NCBI GenBank assembly: GCA_913056495.1
Contig: CAJXMO010000015.1
Coordinates: 42,227-106,226, forward strand
Origin: an uncultured Alteromonadaceae bacterium
Lineage (GTDB): Bacteria > Pseudomonadota > Gammaproteobacteria > Enterobacterales > Alteromonadaceae
DNA: 64,000 nucleotides
Direction: 5' to 3'
The notes beneath the pieces are model-generated. The model was not told the DNA's origin. It made no database searches and was given only the letters and a program-made list of their open reading frames with translations. Position 1 is the stretch's first letter, and each line of letters starts with the position of its first letter. Below, in pieces: positions 55,518-64,000 of this stretch. A program made the translations under genes and the position numbers.

Positions 55518-57457
55518 TGACTGGCTCTGTCCCTCTGCTGCAACTTAATGATGTTTGCAGATATTACACTAACAGTGAAGTGGAAGTTAGAGCACTAGAT
55601 AAGGTCAGCTTAAGTGTAGATAAAGGTGAATTTATCGCCATCATGGGCCAGTCGGGTTCCGGCAAATCGACATTGATGAATATTTTGGGCTGTTTGGATA
55701 AACCCACATCCGGTGATTATTTAATTAATGGTCAGCCGGTGGCTGAACTGGATGCAGATTGTCTATCTGCGCTACGCCTAAAAACCTTTGGTTTTGTATT
55801 TCAGCGTTACCAACTCTTGTCTGACTATAGCGCACAGGAAAATGTTGCCATGCCGGCTATTTATAGCGGTATGAGCAAAAATGAACGATTAAATAAAGCG
55901 AATGAGTTACTCGGCCGTTTAGGCCTAGCTGAGCGCGGATTGCATAAACCAACAGAGTTATCAGGCGGTCAGCAACAAAGAGTGTCAGTTGCTCGAGCAT
56001 TAATTAATGGCGCTGAAGTCATATTGGCCGATGAACCAACTGGTGCGCTGGATTCGGCCAGTGGGGAACAACTGTTAGATTTGCTGAAACAGCTAAATCA
56101 GGAAGGGGTGACGATTATTTTAATCACGCATGACCCTGAAGTCGCCGAGCATGCAGATCGTTTAATTCAGGTAAAAGACGGTATTATTTTATCCGATTCA
56201 AAAACATTCGATGCCGGACTTGAAAGTCAATCTGAATCTGCCACAGCAAAAATTACTGCCTTGCCCGGAATCGGAACATTTGAATCCGTTATTATGGCAT
56301 TCACTTCGTTACACGCTAACTGGTTCAGAACCTTATTGACTTTGCTGGGCATTATTATTGGGGTTGCTTCAGTGGTGACTATGATGGCCATTGGTGAGGG
56401 CGGCAAGCAGGATGTATTAAAGCGTATAGAAACGATTGGCACTAATTTGGTTTTGATTCGGCCGGGTGGGGCTAATATTCGCCGTTCCGGAGATAATGCC
56501 AGTTTAACTTTAGATGATGCCGAGGCGATTGCTGAGCTGGAAGGCGCCGCTTTTACGGCACCTGAACGTTCAACCCGGACTACGATGCGCTATGGTCAGT
56601 ATGATTTTAACGGCCGGATAAAAGGCACGAATTCAGATTATAAAGGGGCCAAAGACTGGGAAATGTCAAAAGGGGTCTTTTTTAGTGAAGCGGATATCGA
56701 AAACTATGCACCGGTTGTGGTGATAGGGGCAACAGTTGCTGAACAGTTGTTTCCTAACGGTGAAGAGCCCGTTGGCAAGTATGTCTGGATGAAAAGTGCA
56801 TTTTATCAAATTATCGGCGTGTTACAGGCCAAAGGTGCCTCGGCCGGTGGCCATGACATGGATGATGAAGTATTGATTCCAATTACAACGGGAATCATGA
56901 AAGCATTTGGCCGGGATTATTTACATTCCATAGTGGTTAAAGTGGAATCTACCGATAAGGTTCAGGCCACGATTGAGCGTATCAAAGCCAAGTTGATTGA
57001 GCGACACGGCAAAGAGGATTTTATGATCCACAGCACAGACTCTCTGGTTGAAGCTGTAACTGAAACTCAGGATACTCTGACCTGGCTTTTGGCTTCAGTC
57101 GCCGGTATCTCTTTATTTGTCGGGGGGATAGGCGTGATGAACATCATGCTAGTCAATGTATCTGAACGCCGCCGGGAAATCGGGCTAAGAATCGCCACAG
57201 GCGCTAAACCCGGAGATATCCTAAAACAGTTTAATATTGAAGCTTGGGTAGTTTGCATTTTAGGCGGGGTAATTGGTGTTGCCTTTGGTTTTATTGCGTC
57301 ATTAATTATTCAGTTATTTGAAATCTCAGTATCTTTTACCTTAATGCCACCAGTAGTGGCTTTTATCACGTCTTTATTAGTTGGCTTGATTTTTGGCTAT
57401 GCGCCAGCCCATAAAGCGGCAAAACTAAATCCTATTGACGCATTAGCAGAGGATTGA
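55517..57457 (+). CDS. macB: MacB-like ABC transporter, ATPase-permease fusion
   Basis: A 646-residue half-size transporter. The N-terminal ATPase carries Walker A GQSGSGKS, signature LSGGQQQRV and Walker B VILADEPTGA. The C-terminal part has four TM segments with a large periplasmic domain (residues ~290-520, DVLKRIETIGTNLVLIRPGG) and FtsX-type ends (SLLVGLIFGYAPAHKAAKL). It is the MacB architecture, which expels macrolides, haem precursors or enterotoxin-like peptides using mechanotransmission. With MacA and the following outer-membrane gene it forms a tripartite efflux system. Confidence 0.93.
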   Translation: MTGSVPLLQLNDVCRYYTNSEVEVRALDKVSLSVDKGEFIAIMGQSGSGKSTLMNILGCLDKPTSGDYLINGQPVAELDADCLSALRLKTFGFVFQRYQLLSDYSAQENVAMPAIYSGMSKNERLNKANELLGRLGLAERGLHKPTELSGGQQQRVSVARALINGAEVILADEPTGALDSASGEQLLDLLKQLNQEGVTIILITHDPEVAEHADRLIQVKDGIILSDSKTFDAGLESQSESATAKITALPGIGTFESVIMAFTSLHANWFRTLLTLLGIIIGVASVVTMMAIGEGGKQDVLKRIETIGTNLVLIRPGGANIRRSGDNASLTLDDAEAIAELEGAAFTAPERSTRTTMRYGQYDFNGRIKGTNSDYKGAKDWEMSKGVFFSEADIENYAPVVVIGATVAEQLFPNGEEPVGKYVWMKSAFYQIIGVLQAKGASAGGHDMDDEVLIPITTGIMKAFGRDYLHSIVVKVESTDKVQATIERIKAKLIERHGKEDFMIHSTDSLVEAVTETQDTLTWLLASVAGISLFVGGIGVMNIMLVNVSERRREIGLRIATGAKPGDILKQFNIEAWVVCILGGVIGVAFGFIASLIIQLFEISVSFTLMPPVVAFITSLLVGLIFGYAPAHKAAKLNPIDALAED

Positions 57458-58828
57458 ATGAAAAAAATAAGTTTAACATGTGTCATTTTATTTGTGACCG
57501 GCTGTGCCTATCAGCCAAAGGAATACGATTTGTCTGTCGGTATGCCCGCCGGGCTCAATCAATCCGAGGTTCAAAAACAGAGTATTTCAGCCGATCAAGC
57601 TATCAATACGCGCTGGTGGCAGGTATTTAATTCAGACCAGTTAAATCAACTCATGCAGCAGCTAGCACATTCTAATATTAATCTGGAAGTCGTGCGGTTA
57701 AGGTTAGAAAAATCAAAAGCTTTATTGGCCCAGCAAACTGCTGAGAACTGGTTGAATATGAATACCAGCGCCAGAGCTAGCCAGGGTTATAATTTTGATA
57801 ATAATACAGGATCAAACAGCTCAGGGTTAGGTTTCTCAGCCGGTTATGAGGTTGATTTATGGGGGGAGCGTGATGCTGCTAATGCCAGTGCTGAACTGAA
57901 TGTGATTGCCAGCGAGCAGCAACTGGCCAGTACCTTATTGCAATTGCAGGGTGAGCTGGCAAGCCAGTATTTTAATCATCTATCTTTGTTACAAAAATTA
58001 GAGATAGGCAGACAAAACCTTGAAGCGAGTGAATCTTTATTCAGGCTGATTCAAGCTCAGTTTGAAGCTGGCAGTGTATCCGGAATAGAAGTGTCACAAC
58101 AGAGAAATTCGTTGTTGAGTGCCCGAACGCAATTAATGAAAGTTAAGCGTGACCTGAAGATCAGTGAACGTGCGTTGGCTTTATTGTTAGGCGACGCTAA
58201 TATGAAGCTTGACCTAGCGACTGAAGATATCAACCAGCTCAGTTTACCTGTGATAGCCGAGGCACAATCTGCGCAGCAGTTAATAAAAAGACCGGATATT
58301 CAAATTGCTCAAACCCAGTTAAAAATTCAGGATGCTACCTTGTTTCAAACTGAAACAAGGAAATGGCCTAGCCTGAATATAAGCTCAGGTCTTAACTTAG
58401 CTGATTTACTTGAATTAGGCTCCGGTTGGACGGGGTCATTGGCTGCCAGCTTGGGTATGCCATTATTCGATGCCGGAAAAATAGACAGTCAAATTAAAGC
58501 TGCAGAAACTGACGTGGATATCGCACTGGCGAATTACCGGGATACGGTAATAGCCGCAATTAAAGAAACGCTGGATACATTAACCGATTTGCAATATCAG
58601 GATCAGCTTTTTATGGTGCGCGCTGAAGAACTTGAAAATAACCAGCAATTATACGAGCTGGCTAAAATTCGTTTTGATTCCGGTGATACCGATTTTTTAA
58701 ATTTATTAAATGCTCAGCGCAGTTGGTTTAGTGCCAAGCTGACATATGCAACTGCCAAGCTGGATGTAATACAGGCAAATGTTAATGTATTTAAAGCTTT
58801 GGCTGGGGCACCGGTTTTAAAAGGTTAA
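57458..58828 (+). CDS. outer-membrane efflux lipoprotein (NodT/TolC-like)
   Basis: A 456-residue lipoprotein (lipobox VTGC) of the outer-membrane factor family, with the two repeated halves typical of TolC: RWWQVFNSDQLNQLMQQLAH in the first half, YEVDLWGERDAANASAE and LLSARTQLMKVKRDL, then LGMPLFDAGKIDSQIKAAET and FDSGDTDFLNLLNAQRS in the second. It directly abuts MacB (start at the base after the macB stop), so it supplies the outer-membrane channel of this MacAB system. Confidence 0.92.
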   Translation: MKKISLTCVILFVTGCAYQPKEYDLSVGMPAGLNQSEVQKQSISADQAINTRWWQVFNSDQLNQLMQQLAHSNINLEVVRLRLEKSKALLAQQTAENWLNMNTSARASQGYNFDNNTGSNSSGLGFSAGYEVDLWGERDAANASAELNVIASEQQLASTLLQLQGELASQYFNHLSLLQKLEIGRQNLEASESLFRLIQAQFEAGSVSGIEVSQQRNSLLSARTQLMKVKRDLKISERALALLLGDANMKLDLATEDINQLSLPVIAEAQSAQQLIKRPDIQIAQTQLKIQDATLFQTETRKWPSLNISSGLNLADLLELGSGWTGSLAASLGMPLFDAGKIDSQIKAAETDVDIALANYRDTVIAAIKETLDTLTDLQYQDQLFMVRAEELENNQQLYELAKIRFDSGDTDFLNLLNAQRSWFSAKLTYATAKLDVIQANVNVFKALAGAPVLKG

Positions 58829-58939
58829 TAATACTAAAACCGGATGATTGGTTGTTTTGGGTTTTATGGTCAGATTTGATTTAATATCGTCATTCAAATC
58901 TGACACTGCCTATTGCATCAGGCTAAACCTTAATAAAGA

Positions 58940-59530
58940 TTATGCTTCAATCTCTACACCCAGATTCGTCACACCATCTGCCAGCGCTTGTTTTTTTAGC
59001 TCACGGCATTCCGCTTTGGTAAAGGTTTTTATTTTTTCGACTGAATCGAGAAATTCATTCTGGGTTTCGATTTCCCATTGCATATGTGGATGAGCAAGTG
59101 CTTCCTGACTGTGTTCAACTTCAGCTGTTGTGATTAACATCCGCTCAATGGTACCTTGCGAAATTAAAGAGGGCAGAGTGACTTCTTTATGACGAAATTC
59201 GCTGTCGGTTAATAAAGCCAGATTGGAAATGAGCGCCATACTTGCATCGATCGCTGCGTAAACCCCGATACCGTCATCCGGTTGTGCCTGAGGGATTTCC
59301 GCCTCAATTTTTTCCTGCTGTACTTCCTGATCTATTTTAAATTTAGGCGTGTAAAGCCATTGCCAGATCAAGTCTGCAATGTTTTCCAAAGTTTTAATAT
59401 CGCCGGTTTGAGTCAGCTCCTGATAAAGTGCATAGTTGGGTAACATGCGGCAAATCAACATTTGATTAAATGCTATTTGTTGTTTCGGCTTAAGTGCTCT
59501 AATTCTGGCAAATGTTGCTGGTTTTTTCAT
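58940..59530 (-). CDS. DUF416 family protein (YjaG-like)
   Basis: A 196-residue protein with the DUF416 layout: KPKQQIAFNQMLICRMLPNYALY, IADLIWQWLYT, GIGVYAAIDASMALISNL and the C-terminal acidic region ending GVTNLGVEIEA. E. coli YjaG is the known relative, of unknown function. It is the last gene of a leftward string that begins with yihI. A stop and a 9-bp gap separate it from DUF2007. Confidence 0.9.
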   Translation of the reverse strand: MKKPATFARIRALKPKQQIAFNQMLICRMLPNYALYQELTQTGDIKTLENIADLIWQWLYTPKFKIDQEVQQEKIEAEIPQAQPDDGIGVYAAIDASMALISNLALLTDSEFRHKEVTLPSLISQGTIERMLITTAEVEHSQEALAHPHMQWEIETQNEFLDSVEKIKTFTKAECRELKKQALADGVTNLGVEIEA

Positions 59531-59539
59531 TTTGCTGTC

Positions 59540-59860
59540 TTATCCAATTTCAGAAAGTGGATCATGACCGCAATGCCAGCAAATTTCAAATGTTGATTCA
59601 TTCATTTCATGACAATCCTGACATAACCATTGTGACTGAGGTGTATTTTCAAAGGTTTGAATTAATTGTTTTGCCTGTTTTAATTTTGCCTGTTCGACTC
59701 TTATGTCTACGCTCATACCTACGGCTGGCAATTCACCTATTGCACCCTGTAAGGCTTCTCCTTGCAAATTCACGTCTATTCCGGCTTGCTCTAACAGGCC
59801 TTTGATACAATGTGCCTGAATCAGGTTGTCGGCTTGGTAAATTAAGGTCCAGTCTGTCAT
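59540..59860 (-). CDS. DUF2007 protein with zinc ribbon
   Basis: A 106-residue protein. The N-terminal ~70 residues match the DUF2007 'signal transducing' domain (DWTLIYQADNLIQAHCIKGL, LQGEALQGAIGELPA). The C-terminal ~35 residues carry a CxxC...CxxC ribbon (WLCQDCHE and ICWHCGHD). Function is unknown. It lies 9 bp upstream of DUF416 and 5 bp downstream of the coiled-coil gene, so it is part of one string. Confidence 0.88.
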   Translation of the reverse strand: MTDWTLIYQADNLIQAHCIKGLLEQAGIDVNLQGEALQGAIGELPAVGMSVDIRVEQAKLKQAKQLIQTFENTPQSQWLCQDCHEMNESTFEICWHCGHDPLSEIG

Positions 59861-59865
59861 ATGGT

Positions 59866-61386
59866 TTATACCTGCTGATAGTTAGCTTGCAGTTGTTTTA
59901 TCTCGGCTTTTAGCATTTGAATGGTTTTTTGTGCGTTTTCAAGTTCTCGAGCATCTTTTTCTGTGATGCCTGCTAATTTGTTTTGCGCAACACAGAGCTC
60001 TTCGGACAGGTTTTCGCAAGCCAGACGGCTCGTGCTGAGTTGTTTTTTAGCCGCTTTAATGTCTTGTGTCAGATGCTTAATTTGCTCTTCCTGTTTACGT
60101 ATTTTTTGACGGTTATCTGAATTCGCGGCTTCCCTTAACTCTATTTGTTTATCTAACTCGCTTTGCAAGCCTGATAATTTTTTCTCTAATTTTTGGTACT
60201 GCTCTGTTTTTAATCTGAATTGGTATTCTTCGTGTTCCAGAGCTCGCTGGTGTTGCTGACTGAGTTGCTCTAGCTTGTATTCTTGCTCATTTTTTAGATG
60301 GTGTATTTCTTCCTCTTGTCTGGCCAGTAAAATTTGAGCTTGGCTGTGTTTTTCTTCCAGGCGTTGTGCTTTTTGAATGAGCTGATGAGATTTTTCATCT
60401 GAGGCAGTTGATTGTCTGCGCTGCTGCGCATTGTTATCTTCGAGCTGACTGTTTAAATGATGATTCTGGTCAGTTAATTCGGCAATGGTTTTGTTGAGTT
60501 GGTGATGTTGATCCTGATTATTTTGTTTTTCTAGGTCAAGCTGCTGTTTTAGGCTTTCATTCTGATCTGTAAGTTGAGTGATTGCCTGATGTAAATGTTC
60601 AGATTCACTGGCTTGATCCTGTTGGTGAGTTTGTCTTTTTTGTGAATCTGTCTGTTGCTGCTCATTCGCAAATTTTAATTTTTGCTCGGCTTGCTGCAAG
60701 TTTGCTCTTAGCGTTCTTATATATTCGTTTTGTTCTGAAATGATTCTGGCTTGTTCATTGATTTGTTCGTGCCAGCGACTCTCCAGTTGCTGGTGGTGTA
60801 TTGTTTCACTGTTCTGACTGCGCTTTTGTTCATTCATACGCTCACTGAAAATGACTTTTTGCTCATCCAGATCAGAGGTGAGTTCTTCCAGTTGACGCCA
60901 TAAACTGCGATTCTCTTCTTCTTTTTGATCAATCAGATGACGGCTTTGCTCTGCTTGACAAAAAATTTGATCAAAATCGCTCTGCAACTGATTATTTTGC
61001 TTTTGTGAAAGTTGCAGAGTCTCTTTTAACTGAGCAACTTGCTCAATCAATTTATTCTGCTGAATTAATGCCTGGTTATGTTGGTTGTTATAGTGTCGGT
61101 GAAGAGATTCAATCTTATCTTCAGCTTGTTTTTGCCACTTCAGGTGCTGTTGCTCTATTTGCCCTAGCATTGAGGTAAAGCAACTGTGGATATCCTTGCT
61201 GAGCTGATTTTCTAATAAACGTTCTGGCTGAGATTCATGTGAATTTAGGTATTGTTGCCAGATAAGCATGCAATCTTCAAGGAACTCCCAGTCGGAAATC
61301 TGGTTAAAGGCATTACGATCAACTATCTGTCCTCCCTGGCGTAGCTTAAGTGCAAACTCTATAATAGTATCTTTGTTTGGTTGCAT
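59866..61386 (-). CDS. long coiled-coil, Gln-rich cytosolic protein
   Basis: A ~506-residue protein that is almost wholly heptad-patterned from residue ~65 on (EQVAQLKETLQLSQKQ, QRLEEKHSQAQILLARQ, LKAEIKQLQANYQQV). It is rich in Gln, His and Glu. The first ~60 residues are a short globular lead (IIEFALKLRQGGQIVDRNAF). There is no signal peptide or membrane segment. It could be a structural or polar-scaffold protein; no family recognised. The ATG at 61386 has GGAG 9 bases upstream; ATG at 61401 is in frame. It sits between DUF2489 and DUF2007. Confidence 0.7.
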   Translation of the reverse strand: MQPNKDTIIEFALKLRQGGQIVDRNAFNQISDWEFLEDCMLIWQQYLNSHESQPERLLENQLSKDIHSCFTSMLGQIEQQHLKWQKQAEDKIESLHRHYNNQHNQALIQQNKLIEQVAQLKETLQLSQKQNNQLQSDFDQIFCQAEQSRHLIDQKEEENRSLWRQLEELTSDLDEQKVIFSERMNEQKRSQNSETIHHQQLESRWHEQINEQARIISEQNEYIRTLRANLQQAEQKLKFANEQQQTDSQKRQTHQQDQASESEHLHQAITQLTDQNESLKQQLDLEKQNNQDQHHQLNKTIAELTDQNHHLNSQLEDNNAQQRRQSTASDEKSHQLIQKAQRLEEKHSQAQILLARQEEEIHHLKNEQEYKLEQLSQQHQRALEHEEYQFRLKTEQYQKLEKKLSGLQSELDKQIELREAANSDNRQKIRKQEEQIKHLTQDIKAAKKQLSTSRLACENLSEELCVAQNKLAGITEKDARELENAQKTIQMLKAEIKQLQANYQQV

Positions 61387-61460
61387 ATCACTTATCTCCA
61401 TTTCCTAATGGTTTTGGATCAAAGTTTAGTCTGCGGGTGCTAAAGCGCAAAAGATTAAGA

Positions 61461-61494
61461 GGTTAAAATGAGCAATAGCTCGCTCATTTTAACC
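61461..61494 (-). terminator. stem-loop overlapping the DUF2489 stop
   Basis: GGTTAAAATGAGC pairs with GCTCATTTTAACC (13 bp perfect) around an 8-base loop. It overlaps the DUF2489 stop codon. Without a T-run it is more likely an mRNA-processing or partial termination signal before the coiled-coil gene. Confidence 0.5.
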
Positions 61495-61947
61495 GGGAAT
61501 TGTAAATTGACTGATTTGATTTGCTTCTGCTATTACGGCTTCTTTGAATTCAGCTTCTGCTTTTAATCTAAACAGATCCTGTTTCATTCTTTCCTGCTTA
61601 GATAAAGCCTTGCGAGCTTCTAGAATTGCCAGATGTTTTATTTTTTCATTGAGTTGATGCACAGCCGGAAACTGGGTTGGATAATTGGCTGTCGTGGAAT
61701 CCGAAAGATGATCAAATAAGACCGCCAGACGGATAGCGCCTTCACCGACTTCACATTGCTCCTGACCAATGGCTTCACCTATGGTCTGAATACTTTCTAT
61801 CAGGTTATCATCTCGTTTTTGTTTTGCGGCGGCAACTGCCTGATTTTGCGCTTTCAACTGAAATAATAATTTGCCGGCATAAAATGCAAGACCTGCGAGG
61901 ATCAGTCCACCTATAATAACTAATACGATTAATCCGGTTTCACTCAT
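61489..61947 (-). CDS. DUF2489 family membrane protein
   Basis: A 152-residue protein with one N-terminal membrane helix (GLIVLVIIGGLILAGLAFYAG) and a cytosolic helical remainder (VGEGAIRLAVLFDHLSDST, FPAVHQLNEKIKHLAILEAR). It matches DUF2489, a gammaproteobacterial family usually found next to yihI. It begins 2 bp after the yihI stop on the same strand, so they are co-transcribed. Confidence 0.88.
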   Translation of the reverse strand: MSETGLIVLVIIGGLILAGLAFYAGKLLFQLKAQNQAVAAAKQKRDDNLIESIQTIGEAIGQEQCEVGEGAIRLAVLFDHLSDSTTANYPTQFPAVHQLNEKIKHLAILEARKALSKQERMKQDLFRLKAEAEFKEAVIAEANQISQFTIPG

Positions 61948-61949
61948 AA

Positions 61950-62495
61950 TTAAAAATCTTCGTCTTTTAACTGGCTATTTTCCCATTGATCTAATAGAGC
62001 TTCATCTTCATCAAGATCCATGTCGTCCAATCCAAGTTTTTCCATTAACCAGGTATGACGAGCCATCTTTTTATTCAGTTCCGTGAGCTCTTGTGCTGTT
62101 AGCTGCTCCTGATTATCGTAGCGATCTAATAAAGATTGCAATTGCTGGTCATTTTCCAGCTCGTTTAATTCCTGTTGCCAAGCTTCAATAGGCTCTGCTA
62201 CTTTTTTTTGTTTGCTAACTTTCGCCTGTGGCTGTTTGATCTGTTCAGGCTGATTGTTTTGTTTTGGATCTGGCGCAACCAGACTGATTGGCGTTTTACT
62301 GCCAACTCTGGGGTCTTGGTTTGAACGGTTTTCAGTTATTTCAGCTTTTTTGGCTTCCAACTGTGCATTTCGTGCGCCTGACGTTAAACCTTTACGTGTG
62401 GTTTTTCGAGGTGTTTTACCTACTTTTTCAGGTCGGCTATCGCTTTTTCGTGGGCCAAGCGAACCTAATTTTCTGGATTTTTTGATGCGAGTCAT
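61950..62495 (-). CDS. yihI: Der GTPase-activating protein YihI
   Basis: About 181 residues starting MTRIKKSRKLGSLGPRK, the invariant YihI opening, with a basic linker (TPRKTTRKGLTSGARNA) and an acidic C-terminal half (LDDMDLDEDEALLDQWENS). YihI binds the essential ribosome-assembly GTPase Der and raises its GTP hydrolysis, slowing late 50S assembly. The frame could extend six codons to 62513; the M at 62495 is the conserved start. It is the first gene of the leftward string yihI-DUF2489-coiled-coil-DUF2007-DUF416, next to the CsrB-like RNA. Confidence 0.93.
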   Translation of the reverse strand: MTRIKKSRKLGSLGPRKSDSRPEKVGKTPRKTTRKGLTSGARNAQLEAKKAEITENRSNQDPRVGSKTPISLVAPDPKQNNQPEQIKQPQAKVSKQKKVAEPIEAWQQELNELENDQQLQSLLDRYDNQEQLTAQELTELNKKMARHTWLMEKLGLDDMDLDEDEALLDQWENSQLKDEDF

Positions 62496-62587
62496 TTTGA
62501 TAGCTCTTAGCAAGAAATAATAGACTCGATTTTAACATGATGTTGGTAAATAACTAAGTGGATATCAGAGGATTTGATAAGCGGATA

Positions 62588-62964
62588 TAAAAAAAGCGGC
62601 CTAAGCCGCTTCGATAAGTTAGTTTTACCCTGTCGGGAAACTAGATGACCCGAGCGCATGTCCGTATATATGCTGACATTCCCAGTCTCTGCTCTCCAGA
62701 TTGTTTTTGTTATATCCAGATTTATTATTAAAGTACTTCCGTTACGTTTATGGTTCTTCCATAGTCAGTGTTGGTTTATGCGTCACCCTTAACGTAATTC
62801 AACCATCCGTGTTCAACCAAATTGTCCTAATTGTTTTTTATGCTTCCTTACAGAGTTTCCTTACCAATTTTATCCTGTTTAAATTTTATCTGTTGACGTT
62901 ACTCCATGTAACTGACCCTTATCCTAACTAAAAAATAAACCATAACAATGAGTTAAATAACTAT
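62588..62964 (-). ncRNA. CsrB/CsrC-type regulatory RNA
   Basis: On the minus strand this ~375-nt region lacks an ORF but has 13 GGA motifs (about twice chance). Among them are ACAGGATA, AAGGAAAC, AGGACAA, ACGGATGG and TGGAAG, the pattern of CsrA-titrating RNAs (core ACARGGAUG). It ends in a strong intrinsic terminator, AAGCGGC/GCCGCTT plus seven T (62589-62611). A TTGAAT-16-TACTAT promoter lies just upstream and a perfect GacA/UvrY box at 63096-63113. The position beside yihI is where E. coli keeps csrC. All four lines agree. Exact 5' end is approximate. Confidence 0.82.
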
Positions 62965-62970
62965 TTTTAA

Positions 62971-62998
62971 ATAGTATTAAGATATGGGTTAAATTCAA
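62971..62998 (-). promoter_or_regulatory. promoter of the CsrB-like RNA
   Basis: On the minus strand -35 TTGAAT (62993-62998) and -10 TACTAT (62971-62976), spacer 16 bp, put the 5' end near 62964. Confidence 0.6.
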
Positions 62999-63095
62999 AT
63001 CAGGTACATTTATGATATTAAAAGACTTTTGTGTCAAATTTATTAAAACCTAGGGTGATGTAGGGTATTTAAAATGAGTTTATTCCTACATGTCT

Positions 63096-63113
63096 TGTAA
63101 GACATTTCTTACA
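63096..63113. promoter_or_regulatory. GacA/UvrY (BarA-UvrY) binding box
   Basis: TGTAAGACATTTCTTACA is an exact TGTAAG-N6-CTTACA site, the upstream activating sequence of Csr/Rsm RNAs. It is ~140 bp upstream of the predicted 5' end of the CsrB-like RNA, within the usual range. Confidence 0.85.
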
Positions 63114-63211
63114 AAGAAAATAGCGCAGACATTGTTTTATAATGATTTTTTTATTTAGACAAGAAAAACTTAAATTTTTGAAGCAGGCGAAAAATAGAAG
63201 ATAACTGAAAG

Positions 63212-63251
63212 TAAGCCAGTTAATAACGAGTTAACTGGCTTATATTTTTTT
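63212..63251. terminator. stem-loop at the 3' end of the cytochrome c4 gene
   Basis: TAAGCCAGTTAA pairs with TTAACTGGCTTA (12 bp) around 7 bases. A T-run follows on the plus strand; on the minus strand, where the cytochrome gene ends, the tail is T-poor. It probably stops the gene but may also serve in the plus direction. Confidence 0.65.
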
Positions 63252-63876
63252 AGTGTAAACCTGAGACGTAATTAGATAATAATTTAATATCTTCGTCTGT
63301 CAGTTTTGATGCGATATCTTGCATCATACCGTTTAAGTCGTTGTTACGGTCACCACTGCGGAAAGCTTTCAATTGAGCTTCTACATAAGCTGCATGCTGA
63401 CCTGATAATTTAGGGAACCCGGCAAGTGGCATACCGCTACCATCGGCTAAGTGGCAAGCTGTACAAGCCGTTAAACCCCGCTCGGCATCACCAGCCCGGT
63501 AAAGTTTTTGGCCTTTAGCTATCATATCTTCAGGTGTTGAGCCGGGAGCCGTTTCCTGTGTTGAGAAATAGACTGCCAGATCTTTCATATCCTGATCTGA
63601 TAAAGGCGCAACCATACCAGCCATTACCGCATTTGCACGGCCTTCGCCACCTGCAGCAGCCGATTTGAAATCGGTTAATTGCTTGTACAAGTATTCAGCA
63701 CTTTGCCCTGCAAGTTTAGGGTAGGTATTGATTGCACTGTTACCGTCAACTGAATGACAAGCTGTACAAGTTGTTGATTTAGCTTTACCCGCTTCGGCAT
63801 CGCCAGTAATACTAGACGCCTGACTAGTTGCGGTCAGACCAAAAAACATCGCTAATGCAATTGCTGATTTTTTCAT
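63250..63876 (-). CDS. di-haem cytochrome c4
   Basis: A ~208-residue periplasmic cytochrome with signal peptide (MKKSAIALAMFFGLTATSQA) and two class I c-type haem domains. The first haem site is CTACHS with Met ligand in the GMVAPL stretch; the second is CTACHL with GMMQDI. This tandem pattern is cytochrome c4, an electron carrier to terminal oxidases in gammaproteobacteria. The frame can be extended five codons to 63891, but the MKKSAIA start is standard. It lies immediately upstream of the csr RNA region, on the same strand. Confidence 0.93.
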   Translation of the reverse strand: MKKSAIALAMFFGLTATSQASSITGDAEAGKAKSTTCTACHSVDGNSAINTYPKLAGQSAEYLYKQLTDFKSAAAGGEGRANAVMAGMVAPLSDQDMKDLAVYFSTQETAPGSTPEDMIAKGQKLYRAGDAERGLTACTACHLADGSGMPLAGFPKLSGQHAAYVEAQLKAFRSGDRNNDLNGMMQDIASKLTDEDIKLLSNYVSGLH

Positions 63877-64000
63877 GGCTCCGTTTCTCATTTAAAATAT
63901 TCAAATAAACAGGACTGTGTATATCTACTCTGACTATCGTTTGAGCTTACCCACTACACAGAAAATTTTTCCGTATTTTACACGAATCGAGCGAAGTAAA

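Noticed and set aside
62701..62931. 76-codon plus-strand frame upstream of the cytochrome gene
   Set aside because: It is the antisense of the CsrB-like RNA with its many GGA motifs and has no start signal or protein family.
63054..63242. Spot 42-like RNA (GTAGGGTA start near 63059, terminator at 63212-63251)
   Set aside because: Only the first eight bases resemble Spot 42; the body does not match, and spf normally lies between polA and engB, not here.

Overview
The window looks like a chromosomal segment of a marine, polysaccharide-using gammaproteobacterium, most likely Alteromonadales (Alteromonadaceae-like). The grounds are the AT-rich sequence, a TonB-dependent receptor of the type common in that group, the gammaproteobacterial genes yihI, DUF2489, DUF416 and cytochrome c4, and a CsrB/CsrC-like RNA next to yihI. 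The genus cannot be fixed from the sequence alone.

Layout. 1-5.2 kb: end of an HxlR regulator, a CobW-type zinc GTPase behind a near-perfect Zur box, an AraC regulator beside an AhpD-like protein, and an ECF sigma factor fused to a membrane domain. 5.5-18 kb: a carbohydrate locus. The leftward unit is myo-inositol oxygenase, GH2, GH43, GH97; next to it is a divergent pair of GH115-like lipoproteins. 18-24.8 kb: a small MITE-like insertion, LysR with lldD, and a cluster of a binding-protein-like protein, an unknown membrane protein, a secreted SurE-like phosphatase and a lipoprotein. 24.9-34.8 kb: a LacI regulator divergent from a secreted PI-PLC-like enzyme and a metallophosphoesterase, then a TonB receptor and a double-GH43 lipoprotein. 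34.8-42.9 kb: NepI-like MFS with LysR, a pectinesterase-fold lipoprotein, and tandem Sel1-repeat paralogues. 42.9-46.5 kb: small orphan genes among palindromic repeats, a candidate sRNA and a small lipoprotein. 46.6-64 kb: mostly core genes (TetR, LplT/PlsC fusion, DUF2937, a MOSC gene broken by a MITE, SIMPL, DUF1415, thioredoxin-like, methyltransferase, GNAT-thioesterase, MacAB with an outer-membrane factor, DUF416, DUF2007, a coiled-coil protein, DUF2489, yihI, the CsrB-like RNA with an upstream GacA box, cytochrome c4).

The most striking feature is a regulon held together by seven copies of a LacI-type palindrome, TGACACCGGTGTCA (one copy has a single mismatch). They lie upstream of myo-inositol oxygenase, both GH115-like genes, PI-PLC/lacI and the TonB receptor. 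Together the encoded activities could import and strip an inositol-phosphate glycolipid: exo-glycosidases remove Gal, Ara and Glc/Gal residues, the GH115-like pair may remove glucuronate, PI-PLC and phosphoesterase release inositol, and myo-inositol oxygenase turns it into glucuronate. This matches the headgroup of plant or algal glycosyl-inositol-phosphoryl-ceramides. The assignment to that substrate is inference; the shared operators and the enzyme families are read from the sequence.
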